Below are positions 1-4,957 of a stretch of 5,150 nt of DNA, in pieces. Origin of the DNA: Candidatus Atribacter hydrocarboniphilus (GTDB lineage Bacteria; Atribacterota; Atribacteria; Atribacterales; Atribacteraceae); contig DPKX01000185.1 of the NCBI GenBank assembly GCA_003542295.1, positions 1 to 5,150 on the forward strand, read 5' to 3'. The translations under genes and the position numbers were made by a program. Within the stretch, counting starts at the first letter, position 1; every line of letters begins with the position of its first letter. Under the pieces are notes generated by a model, which was not told the DNA's origin, did not search any database, and saw nothing but the letters and a program-made list of their open reading frames with translations.

Positions 1-30
1 TGACACAGTCTGAATGACGGATTTAACTTA

Positions 31-48
31 GGCATGATAAATCAAGCC
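31..48. repeat. Imperfect 18-bp inverted repeat
   Basis: The arms GGCATGAT and ATCAAGCC flank a 2-base centre and pair with one mismatch (7 of 8 positions). On the minus strand the stretch is preceded by GTAGGG, so it reads as a GTAGGGGC-type palindrome. Short intergenic palindromes that start this way are scattered through many bacterial genomes. That this copy belongs to such a dispersed family is inference, because only one copy is visible here. No flanking T-run makes it an obvious terminator. Confidence 0.4.
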
Positions 49-120
49 CCTACCAAAGACTTTTAAAAAAGGTGCCATCCGGATTGGTGCTCTCCCGCGT
101 ACACTTCTCATTCTTTTGAA

Positions 121-154
121 TTTTTTTCTCCCCCTCTCCCACCTCGCCCTCCTC
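121..154. other. Pyrimidine-rich tract in intergenic DNA
   Basis: About 32 of 34 bases on the plus strand are C or T, beginning with seven Ts and then blocks of C and CT. It lies in the non-coding 275 bp at the left end of the window, where I find no open frame with a ribosome binding site. Such tracts can be simple sequence drift, a protein-binding site or a strand-asymmetric structure. Nothing visible decides between these. Confidence 0.4.
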
Positions 155-157
155 AGC

Positions 158-181
158 CTTTATTACGCCTGATTAATAAAG
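158..181. repeat. AT-rich inverted repeat, 8-bp arms
   Basis: CTTTATTA (158-165) is the exact reverse complement of TAATAAAG (174-181), with an 8-base loop CGCCTGAT. It abuts the perfect palindrome at 182-201 without a single spacer base, so the two form a double-hairpin unit downstream of the leftward SRAP gene. Read leftward, the CTTTATTA that follows the GC-rich palindrome is moderately T-rich. This leaves open a role in ending SRAP transcripts. Confidence 0.45.
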
Positions 182-201
182 CGACCTGCCATGGCAGGTC
201 G
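182..201. repeat. Perfect 20-bp palindrome
   Basis: The sequence CGACCTGCCATGGCAGGTCG equals its own reverse complement over all 20 bases. As RNA it would form an 8-bp GC-rich stem with a CATG loop. It lies about 75 bp beyond the SRAP stop codon. It may be a backup terminator for that leftward gene, since a T-rich stretch follows on the minus strand, or a copy of a dispersed palindromic repeat. A dimeric regulator site is less likely because no promoter is evident beside it. Confidence 0.6.
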
Positions 202-253
202 AATCTTGGATTTTCATCTTTATCTGATGCCATAAAATGGTATAAAAGTCATT

Positions 254-290
254 TCTAAAAAAAGAGTATTAAACACTATCCCGCTCTTTC
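254..290 (-). terminator. Possible weak terminator at the end of the SRAP gene
   Basis: On the minus strand, AAAGAG (284-289) inside the last codons can pair with CTCTTT (261-266), which runs into seven Ts before AG. The loop is long (17 bases), overlaps the TAG stop, and the stem is only 6-7 bp and AT-rich. The T-run directly after the stem fits an intrinsic terminator, but the stem is weak, so the palindrome at 182-201 may do the job instead. Confidence 0.3.
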
Positions 291-941
291 AAGGATCTCA
301 GGACCATCGTTCTTGGGGTTATTCACCAATTTCGATATGGGGTATGCTTGCATTTTGTCTTCGGGATAAGGTGCTAAAAGGGGGATTAAATGAGAAAGCT
401 CAGTAGAAGGATTAAGCCACCTATCGTAATCATTTTCCGGCATAATTACCGGCATGCGGTCATGAATGGGACGAACCAGTTCGTTTGCTTCGGTGGTTAA
501 TATGGTAAAGGTTTCCAAGAAATTATTGTCGTGCACCCATCGCTCCCATAAGCCAGCAAAAGCAAAGGCTTTCATTTCTTGCATTCCAATAAAATATGGA
601 GTTTTAGTGTTTTCTTCCCGCTTCCATTCAAAAAAACCATTGGCAGGAATCAGCGCTCTTCTCCTCTGAAAGGCACTGCGAAATGAGGGTTTTTCCTGAA
701 TGGTTTCGGAACGGGCATTAATCATCCGATCTCCAATCGAGGAATCTTTGGTCCAAGACGGTACTAACCCCCATTTCATGATGGAAATCTTTTTCTTTTT
801 ATCCTTTTCCTGATAAGTGATTACCGGCACGGTTTGGCTGGGAGCAATATTATACCGGGGATTGAATTCCTCATCCAATCTCAATCCAAATATTTTTTCT
901 AATTCTGCCGGAGTAAGAATCAAGGCAAATCGTCCACACAT
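276..941 (-). CDS. SRAP domain protein (HMCES/YedK family), abasic-site DNA-protein crosslinker
   Basis: This 221-residue cytoplasmic protein belongs to the SOS-response-associated peptidase (SRAP) family. Its members cap abasic sites in single-stranded DNA by forming a thiazolidine crosslink through an N-terminal cysteine. The start is set by the family: the reading frame stays open upstream to a Met at 1034, but the catalytic Cys must be residue 2, which places the ATG at 941 (MCGRF). The four active-site positions known from E. coli YedK are all present at the same numbers: Cys2, Asn75 in INARSE, Glu105 in GFFEW and His160 in RPIHDRMP. Other family hallmarks are NPRYNIAPSQ (27-36), MKWGLVPSW (55-63) and YPISKLVNNPKNDGPE near the C-terminus. 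The length is typical of bacterial members. There is no good Shine-Dalgarno in front of the ATG, but a perfect TATAAT lies at leaderless distance. The neighbouring genes suggest no partner. Confidence 0.95.
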   Translation of the reverse strand: MCGRFALILTPAELEKIFGLRLDEEFNPRYNIAPSQTVPVITYQEKDKKKKISIMKWGLVPSWTKDSSIGDRMINARSETIQEKPSFRSAFQRRRALIPANGFFEWKREENTKTPYFIGMQEMKAFAFAGLWERWVHDNNFLETFTILTTEANELVRPIHDRMPVIMPENDYDRWLNPSTELSHLIPLLAPYPEDKMQAYPISKLVNNPKNDGPEILERAG

Positions 942-947
942 ATATTT

Positions 948-976
948 ATTATAGCGAAGCTTTAAAATATAGAAAA
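948..976 (-). promoter_or_regulatory. Putative promoter for the SRAP gene giving a leaderless mRNA
   Basis: On the minus strand a perfect TATAAT occupies 953-948. If its last T is at -7, the predicted transcription start is position 941, the A of the SRAP start codon. The -35 region at a 17-bp spacing (976-971, TTTTCT) is weak. No purine-rich ribosome binding site is visible just upstream of the ATG, which is consistent with leaderless translation. The -10 match is seen directly; the start site is inferred. Confidence 0.45.
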
Positions 977-1027
977 GGGAATACTTTTGTAAAAAATAAT
1001 GAGACATCTTTATTTTGACCCTCTTTC

Positions 1028-1056
1028 TTGACATTGTCTTTTAGACTTTTCATATT
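1028..1056 (+). promoter_or_regulatory. Putative sigma-70-type promoter of the sugar-binding protein gene
   Basis: A perfect TTGACA at 1028-1033 is followed after 17 bp by CATATT (1051-1056), which matches the TATAAT consensus at 4 of 6 positions. Transcription would begin near 1063 and leave a leader of about 60 nt. A competing, weaker arrangement is TTGCAA (1064-1069), a 16-bp gap and CACAAT (1086-1091). Either would serve the rightward gene at 1124. Confidence 0.4.
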
Positions 1057-1090
1057 TCTAAGTTTGCAAAATAAGAAAAATATGGCACAA

Positions 1091-1102
1091 TAATAATTAT
1101 TA
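1091..1102. promoter_or_regulatory. AT-only 12-bp palindrome in the leader, possible operator
   Basis: TAATAATTATTA is a perfect palindrome lying between the putative promoter and the ribosome binding site of the sugar-binding protein gene. The position would suit a repressor site. Palindromes made only of A and T arise easily by chance in AT-rich DNA, so this is weak evidence. Confidence 0.2.
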
Positions 1103-1111
1103 ATAGATTTT

Positions 1112-1117
1112 GGAGGG
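1112..1117 (+). promoter_or_regulatory. Ribosome binding site GGAGGG
   Basis: GGAGGG lies 6 bases before the ATG at 1124. It fixes that codon as the start of the sugar-binding protein, in agreement with the signal peptide that begins there. Confidence 0.8.
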
Positions 1118-1123
1118 ATAAGA

Positions 1124-2110
1124 ATGTTTAAAAAATTTATAGTTTTTTCACTCTTTCTTGTGTTGGCTTTGGTTTTGGGAACGGCAGTCTATGCCCAGGA
1201 AAGTGGACCAGGAGAATTGTATTTCCGCTTTGTAACTCATGGAGGAGACGACCCCTTTTGGGCGGTAGTCGTGAAGGGAGCCGAGGATGCAGCCAAATTA
1301 CTCAATTGTAGGGTAGATTTCGATTTGGTCGGTGGTGATCTTGCCCTTCAGCAGAAAAGGATGCAAGAAGCAATAGCTATGAATGTCGATGGGATTGCCT
1401 TAGTCATAAACGATGATACCGTTTGGGACAAATTAGTTGAAGATGCTTTAGCCAAAGGTATTCCAGTAGTGGCCATTGATAATGATGATACCGAAGGTGA
1501 CAGAGGAAACAAACGTTTGACCTATATTGGGCAGGACGAATTTAAGGCTGGTTATGATTTAGCGGTACGGCTCTTCGAGGAAGGGGAAAAGAAAGGATTA
1601 GACCTGAGCCAAGCTCATGTAGCGATGTCAGTTGAAGTTCCAGGAGCGATGTATGGTGTCGTTCGTTCCGAAGGTGTCAAAAAAGCGATGGGAGAATTCG
1701 GCATTACTTCATCGGAAATCATTGATGCTGGTGGCTTGGAAATGACAACCGTTGAGCAAAGGCTAACTTCCTATCTTATTTCCCATCCTGAAGCAACTTT
1801 TATGATAGGTTTAGGCGGAATCGTAACCGATCGGATAACCGATGCTTTAAAAGCAGTTGGAAGACAACCTGGTGAGGTCATCGCTGGTGGTTTTGATATG
1901 ACTCCTGGAACATTAGTTGGATTAAAAGAGGGTTACATGACCGCTGCCATTGATTCACAACAATATCTGGCTGGTTTCTATGGAGTATTAGTCCTCTATC
2001 AATACAAACTCTATGGTTTCCTGCCAACCGTGAAAACCGGTGGATTCCTAATCGATAGCCCAGAAAAAATTGATCAAATTGAGGTTCTTTCTAAAGATTA
2101 TATTCGATAA
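1124..2110 (+). CDS. Secreted sugar-type ABC transporter substrate-binding protein (type 1 periplasmic-binding fold)
   Basis: The 328-residue protein resembles the ribose/simple-sugar binding proteins (RbsB-like, Peripla_BP_4 type) that deliver a ligand to an ABC importer outside the cytoplasmic membrane. Residues 1-24 form a Sec signal peptide: FKK, then a long hydrophobic core and a cut after VYA, leaving Gln25. There is no lipobox cysteine, so it is a soluble secreted protein rather than a lipoprotein. Positions that match ligand contacts in the ribose family are DPFW (43-46, like NPFF), Asp119-Asn120 at the first hinge, Arg181, Asp258 in GGFDMTPGTL and Gln279-Gln280 in the DSQQYLAGFYG segment. 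The GFDMTP and DSQQYLAG signatures are typical of this family. The ligand is not predictable from sequence. The gene stands alone: SRAP is divergent on its left, and a strong terminator with a convergent gene follows on its right. No permease or ATPase gene is in the window. Confidence 0.9.
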   Translation: MFKKFIVFSLFLVLALVLGTAVYAQESGPGELYFRFVTHGGDDPFWAVVVKGAEDAAKLLNCRVDFDLVGGDLALQQKRMQEAIAMNVDGIALVINDDTVWDKLVEDALAKGIPVVAIDNDDTEGDRGNKRLTYIGQDEFKAGYDLAVRLFEEGEKKGLDLSQAHVAMSVEVPGAMYGVVRSEGVKKAMGEFGITSSEIIDAGGLEMTTVEQRLTSYLISHPEATFMIGLGGIVTDRITDALKAVGRQPGEVIAGGFDMTPGTLVGLKEGYMTAAIDSQQYLAGFYGVLVLYQYKLYGFLPTVKTGGFLIDSPEKIDQIEVLSKDYIR

Positions 2111-2119
2111 AAAATCATT

Positions 2120-2168
2120 AAAGAAACCGCAGTCAAGAAGGAAATGACTCTTTGGCTGCGGTTTCTTT
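2120..2168. terminator. Strong bidirectional intrinsic terminator between convergent genes
   Basis: The 13-base arm AAAGAAACCGCAG (2120-2132) is exactly complementary to CTGCGGTTTCTTT (2156-2168). The inner loop can fold further through AGTCA (2131-2135) and TGACT (2145-2149). On the plus strand the stem ends in TTTCTTT. On the minus strand it is followed by TAATGATTTTTTA. It sits 10 bp after the sugar-binding protein stop and 10 bp before the stop of the leftward nitroreductase-like gene, so it can end transcription from both sides. Confidence 0.85.
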
Positions 2169-2178
2169 ACTCCACACC

Positions 2179-2871
2179 TTATGGCAATGGTTTTCCCACC
2201 GCCATCAATACAATCGGTTCAATATTTTCTTCTTTAAAAACCTCGATTATTTTTTCTTGGTTATACATACCAATAACATAGCTTCCCAATCCACGATCTA
2301 CTGCCATCAAACTGATATTTTGAGCCACCTCACCGGCTTCAAAGTAAGCAAATTTTTCATTTATTCGGGAAGATTTTTCTTGATGAAAAGCGATTAAAAA
2401 AACCAGGGAGGCATTCTGCACTGCTCTTTGATTGGTAATTTTGGCTAATGCCTCAGCTACATTGACGCTCGGAATTTCTCGAAGGGCATGTTTTTCCGGC
2501 AAGTACAGGTAAATGCCAGATGGAAGGCCTTCAATCTGTAAGGCAAATACATATACACCGATGGGATAGATTCCCATGGCTGAAGGAATGGTTCGAGTAG
2601 CATGTGAAACGCTATCAATTTGGGGGCTTTTCATTCCACTTCCCGCCCAGAGAATCATAGCCAAGTCCTTCAGCGCTACAGGTTCGGCTGAAAACTGCCG
2701 TTCTGCTTTTCGATTGATTATGGCCGAGATTAAATCATTATCATTGGGTTCAATTTGGGGAAGGACGACAAGTTCCTTACCATTAACCGGAAAACTTAAC
2801 ATCATCACTAATAAGGCCATCAAGGAAATTATCCAGACAAAAGAGAGAAATTTGGTTCTTGGATACACCAT
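2179..2871 (-). CDS. SagB-type nitroreductase-fold protein with N-terminal signal peptide
   Basis: This 230-residue protein has the FMN-dependent nitroreductase fold of the SagB/ThcOx dehydrogenase branch. Seen in order: an R-x(3)-R-x-F motif (Arg54, Arg58, Phe60) of the kind that contacts the flavin phosphate, LKDLAMILWAGSGM (67-80), RTIPSAMGIYP (93-103), the GIYLYLPEKHAL strand pair (119-130), YFEAGEVAQNISLMAVDRGLGS (176-197) and PIVLMAVGKP (219-228). This is nearly the complete domain. Residues 1-31 look like a Sec signal peptide or membrane anchor: PRTK, then about 19 hydrophobic residues and a possible cut after VNG31. That is unusual for a flavoenzyme fold. The ATG has a strong AGGAGGT 7 bases upstream. 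The gene begins 21 bp after the DprA-like gene and is probably the last of a three-gene transcript. No azole-peptide (YcaO) partner is nearby, so a toxin-type SagB role is not supported. The substrate is unknown. Confidence 0.85.
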   Translation of the reverse strand: MVYPRTKFLSFVWIISLMALLVMMLSFPVNGKELVVLPQIEPNDNDLISAIINRKAERQFSAEPVALKDLAMILWAGSGMKSPQIDSVSHATRTIPSAMGIYPIGVYVFALQIEGLPSGIYLYLPEKHALREIPSVNVAEALAKITNQRAVQNASLVFLIAFHQEKSSRINEKFAYFEAGEVAQNISLMAVDRGLGSYVIGMYNQEKIIEVFKEENIEPIVLMAVGKPLP

Positions 2872-2878
2872 AAGTTAA

Positions 2879-2885
2879 ACCTCCT
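2879..2885 (-). promoter_or_regulatory. Ribosome binding site AGGAGGT
   Basis: A near-perfect Shine-Dalgarno sequence lies 7 bases before the ATG at 2871. It supports the start that includes the hydrophobic N-terminus, so the signal peptide is not an artefact of choosing too early a start. Confidence 0.85.
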
Positions 2886-2892
2886 GTAATTA

Positions 2893-3792
2893 TTAATCAG
2901 TCAGATTATTGATAATTCTTCCATTGAGATCAACCGGAACCGCGCCATTCGCAATGAAAAAACGATTGGCGCTTTTTTCATTTTCTTCGGGATATCTGAC
3001 AAAAAAGGTTTTATTTTGACTCAATCCTCTCAGGATCCACCTCCATATTTGCCTTTTCTCAAGCGCATCAGCAATGTAGATATCTTTAGCTAATCCATAT
3101 TGTAGCAAATCCCGCTGTAAAGCCCATTTCTTTCCGTTGTTATTTTTTGGAAAGATAGTACTGAAGAATAACACTTGGCCATTAATGAGATACTGGTCGA
3201 AATCATCCAGTGGTCTTTTTAAAGAAAGTACTCCCTGGTCTAAAATAACTAAAGACCGCCCTCCAAATTGGAGGCATAGATTGAGAATATAACGATGATA
3301 ACCAGGTTCAAGGCTGGTTATCAAAGCAACCTCTTCTTGAACGAAACGGCGTATGAGGTTCTGGATAAATATCAGCCCGTTTCCAGAACCGCGGTTCGAA
3401 CCTAAAATACATGCTGCCGTTGTATTAAAAAGAGCGGTATTCCCTTTGGTGTAAAAGAGAGTTGGAGCATGAGATTTTCCGAGCTTTTCTCGTAAATGCA
3501 CGGAATAAAACCGGGAATGAACCGGAATGATATCAAAGCCTTGTTCAGAGATTTTTTGGGTCATGGTGGTATAATACGGAAGTTTTTCTTGTACCGACTG
3601 AAGAACGGTTATTTCTTCTTGGGAAAGATGAAAAAGACTTTCCCATTCTTCGGGCTTCAAAGCAAAAAAATCATGAAAAGCAAAACGGTTCCTCAATAAG
3701 CGGTCAAAAAAATCATTGATTTTTTCTCTGCTCCAATTTGGTAGGTGAGCAATCGCCACCCAATAGGCAGCTTCCGGTGAAACAGCAATCAT
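2893..3792 (-). CDS. Diverged DprA/Smf-like protein
   Basis: The 299-residue protein follows the architecture of DprA/Smf, the single-stranded-DNA-binding protein that loads RecA in natural transformation. An N-terminal helical segment (about 1-75, YWVAIAHLPNWS onward) precedes a Rossmann-like domain. The correspondences are LFYTKGN (112-118) with the LFYKGN motif, AACILGSNRGSGNG (126-139) with VAIVGSRxxSxxG, GGRSLVILDQGV (177-188) with the GG-T-I-VL-G motif, RDLLQYGLAKDIYIADA (227-243) with RNRIIAGLSxAVVVVEA, and NRFFIANGAVPV (276-287) with N-LI-GA. The usual SGxAxGIDxxAH motif is replaced by TSLEPGYHRYIL (159-170), so a defining part of the DNA-binding pocket is altered. No C-terminal winged-helix domain is evident. 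The RBS GAGGT lies 7 bases before the ATG. The gene starts 47 bp after the URO-D-like gene and ends 21 bp before the nitroreductase-like gene. I am fairly sure of the family, but not that it keeps the DprA function. Confidence 0.75.
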   Translation of the reverse strand: MIAVSPEAAYWVAIAHLPNWSREKINDFFDRLLRNRFAFHDFFALKPEEWESLFHLSQEEITVLQSVQEKLPYYTTMTQKISEQGFDIIPVHSRFYSVHLREKLGKSHAPTLFYTKGNTALFNTTAACILGSNRGSGNGLIFIQNLIRRFVQEEVALITSLEPGYHRYILNLCLQFGGRSLVILDQGVLSLKRPLDDFDQYLINGQVLFFSTIFPKNNNGKKWALQRDLLQYGLAKDIYIADALEKRQIWRWILRGLSQNKTFFVRYPEENEKSANRFFIANGAVPVDLNGRIINNLTD

Positions 3793-3839
3793 ATCAATGA
3801 CCTCGTTTTTTTAATTTAAAAAAGGGTTGCCTCTTTTCT

Positions 3840-4787
3840 TTATGAATAGCGTAATTTCTTAAATCCTCGAATGCTGGCCCGATAATTCTCCTCGCTCATT
3901 CCAATCGAGTGATATTCTTCAGCATAACCGATCAAGCCTCCATCAAACTTACCTAGGTGTTCGAATAAGTATTTAGTATATTGTTCAATTTCTGAAGGGT
4001 TTCCAGATATACCGGTAGTTTGATAACTCACTGGACAACAAAAACAAACCTGTCCCCCAAAATCTCTTCCCAATTGGGGAATATTATAGAGATTGGGTTG
4101 GCTGATATTGAGAACATCGACACCAATCTCGATAAAATCTGCAATGATCGGGTAAATATATCCGCAAGTATGAAAATAAACATACATCCCTTGTTGGTGA
4201 ACTAAATCAAATTGTTTCTGGTATCGAGGTTTAAAAATTTTCCTCCACTGATCAGGAGAAATCATCAAACCGTTTTGTGAGCCCCAATCATCCAAAAAAG
4301 CAATAGCATCCACACCACAATTCGAGGCTTCCCTTATTAGATTTTCTTCAAAACTAAATACTACATCGATCAATCGCTTCAACTGTCGAGATGGGGTGGA
4401 TAAATGAATCAATACCTCCTCGAAACGAGCCAAAAAAGTTATGGTGGTAAATCCCGATAAAGCCAAACTGGCCATAAGAAATTTTTCTGGATAGGTCTCT
4501 TTCGTTTTTAAAAGATCATCAAATCGACCGGGTAAGTCTAAGGGTGGTGGTTCGAGTTTATCGATCTCATCCCAATCTTTTATCAAGGGCTCTCGCGGTT
4601 GGCCCATGGTCTCATCTTTTCTCGACCAATAAAATCCCCACTCCGAATAATTTCGCTTTTCTCCTAAAAAATGTTTCTGAATTTCACCGTAAACAATATC
4701 TGATTGATCAAAGTCTTGATTCCAGATGATCAAAGGAACATAGTCGGGATGTTCTCTCCGTATAGCTCGAACAACTTGATCCCTCAT
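3840..4787 (-). CDS. URO-D fold protein, probable corrinoid-linked methyltransferase (MtaA-like)
   Basis: The 315-residue protein belongs to the uroporphyrinogen decarboxylase (URO-D) superfamily. The N-terminus MRDQVVRAIRREHPDYVP fits the family opening and confirms the start; AAGGAGA lies 9 bases before it. Conserved segments include FLDDWGSQNGLMISPDQWRK (164-183), a barrel strand and active-site loop, and VYFHTCGYIYPII (203-215). His206-x-Cys208 followed by a Cys248-x-Cys250-Cys251 cluster resembles the HxC-x(n)-C zinc site of the methylcobamide:thiol methyltransferases (MtaA, CmuA) rather than the haem-pathway decarboxylase. It is therefore more likely to move a methyl group between a corrinoid protein and a thiol or folate acceptor. 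No corrinoid-binding protein or reactivation gene is in the window, and no haem genes are present. It is the first gene of the leftward block. The substrate cannot be told from the sequence. Confidence 0.8.
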   Translation of the reverse strand: MRDQVVRAIRREHPDYVPLIIWNQDFDQSDIVYGEIQKHFLGEKRNYSEWGFYWSRKDETMGQPREPLIKDWDEIDKLEPPPLDLPGRFDDLLKTKETYPEKFLMASLALSGFTTITFLARFEEVLIHLSTPSRQLKRLIDVVFSFEENLIREASNCGVDAIAFLDDWGSQNGLMISPDQWRKIFKPRYQKQFDLVHQQGMYVYFHTCGYIYPIIADFIEIGVDVLNISQPNLYNIPQLGRDFGGQVCFCCPVSYQTTGISGNPSEIEQYTKYLFEHLGKFDGGLIGYAEEYHSIGMSEENYRASIRGFKKLRYS

Positions 4788-4796
4788 AGTAGTCGT

Positions 4797-4803
4797 TCTC
4801 CTT
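4797..4803 (-). promoter_or_regulatory. Ribosome binding site AAGGAGA
   Basis: This Shine-Dalgarno sequence lies 9 bases before the ATG at 4787 and supports that start for the URO-D family gene. Confidence 0.75.
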
Positions 4804-4851
4804 GGTTAAAAATTTATCGCTAATTTTTTTTCAATCGATACAATCCTATAT

Positions 4852-4881
4852 ATTATAATTTATCTTCTTCTATCGTAGCCA
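4852..4881 (-). promoter_or_regulatory. Putative promoter of the three-gene leftward block
   Basis: A perfect TATAAT on the minus strand (4857-4852) lies about 65 bp before the URO-D-like start codon. The best -35 at an 18-bp spacing is TGGCTA (4881-4876), only 3 of 6 matches, so the promoter may depend on an activator or simply be weak. Transcription would start near 4845. This is the only gap of notable size upstream of the block. Confidence 0.35.
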
Positions 4882-4915
4882 GTCGAGGAAAAATGAGGAA
4901 AAAATTTTTATCACC

Positions 4916-4943
4916 AAAATGGATTGGTAAAGCCTTCCATTTT
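4916..4943. terminator. Hairpin after the HD-GYP gene, probable terminator
   Basis: AAAATGGA (4916-4923) pairs exactly with TCCATTTT (4936-4943), and GG/CC can extend the stem inside. On the plus strand it runs into six Ts (4940-4945). On the minus strand the stem ends in TTTT and a T6 run follows a short distance later. It begins 14 bp beyond the stop codon of the leftward HD-GYP gene, where a terminator would be expected, and it would separate that gene from the promoter of the next block. Confidence 0.5.
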
Positions 4944-4957
4944 TTAAAAATACACCT

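Noticed and set aside
942..1034. An N-terminal extension of 31 residues on the SRAP protein starting at the Met at 1034
   Set aside because: SRAP proteins need Cys at position 2. The extension is lysine/tyrosine-rich with no family similarity, and it overlaps promoter-like sequences for both directions.
2179..2871. SagB of a thiazole/oxazole-modified microcin cluster
   Set aside because: There is no YcaO cyclodehydratase, precursor peptide or exporter in the window, and the protein carries an export signal.
2152..2878. Open frames on the plus strand across 2152-2397 and 2576-2878
   Set aside because: They lie antisense within the nitroreductase-like gene, have no ribosome binding sites and encode sequences with no recognisable domain.
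3818..3837. A hairpin followed by a T-run between the URO-D-like and DprA-like genes, as a terminator splitting the block
   Set aside because: The stem has only a GG/CC core with a mismatch and a wobble before A-T pairs, so it is too weak to call. At most it could reduce read-through.
3840..4787. Haem-pathway uroporphyrinogen decarboxylase (hemE)
   Set aside because: The HxC and downstream cysteine cluster point to the methyltransferase branch, and no other haem synthesis genes are near.
4885..4904. A tandem direct repeat of GAGGAAAAA on the plus strand as a possible array
   Set aside because: There are only two short copies in low-complexity A-rich DNA, with no spacers or further units.
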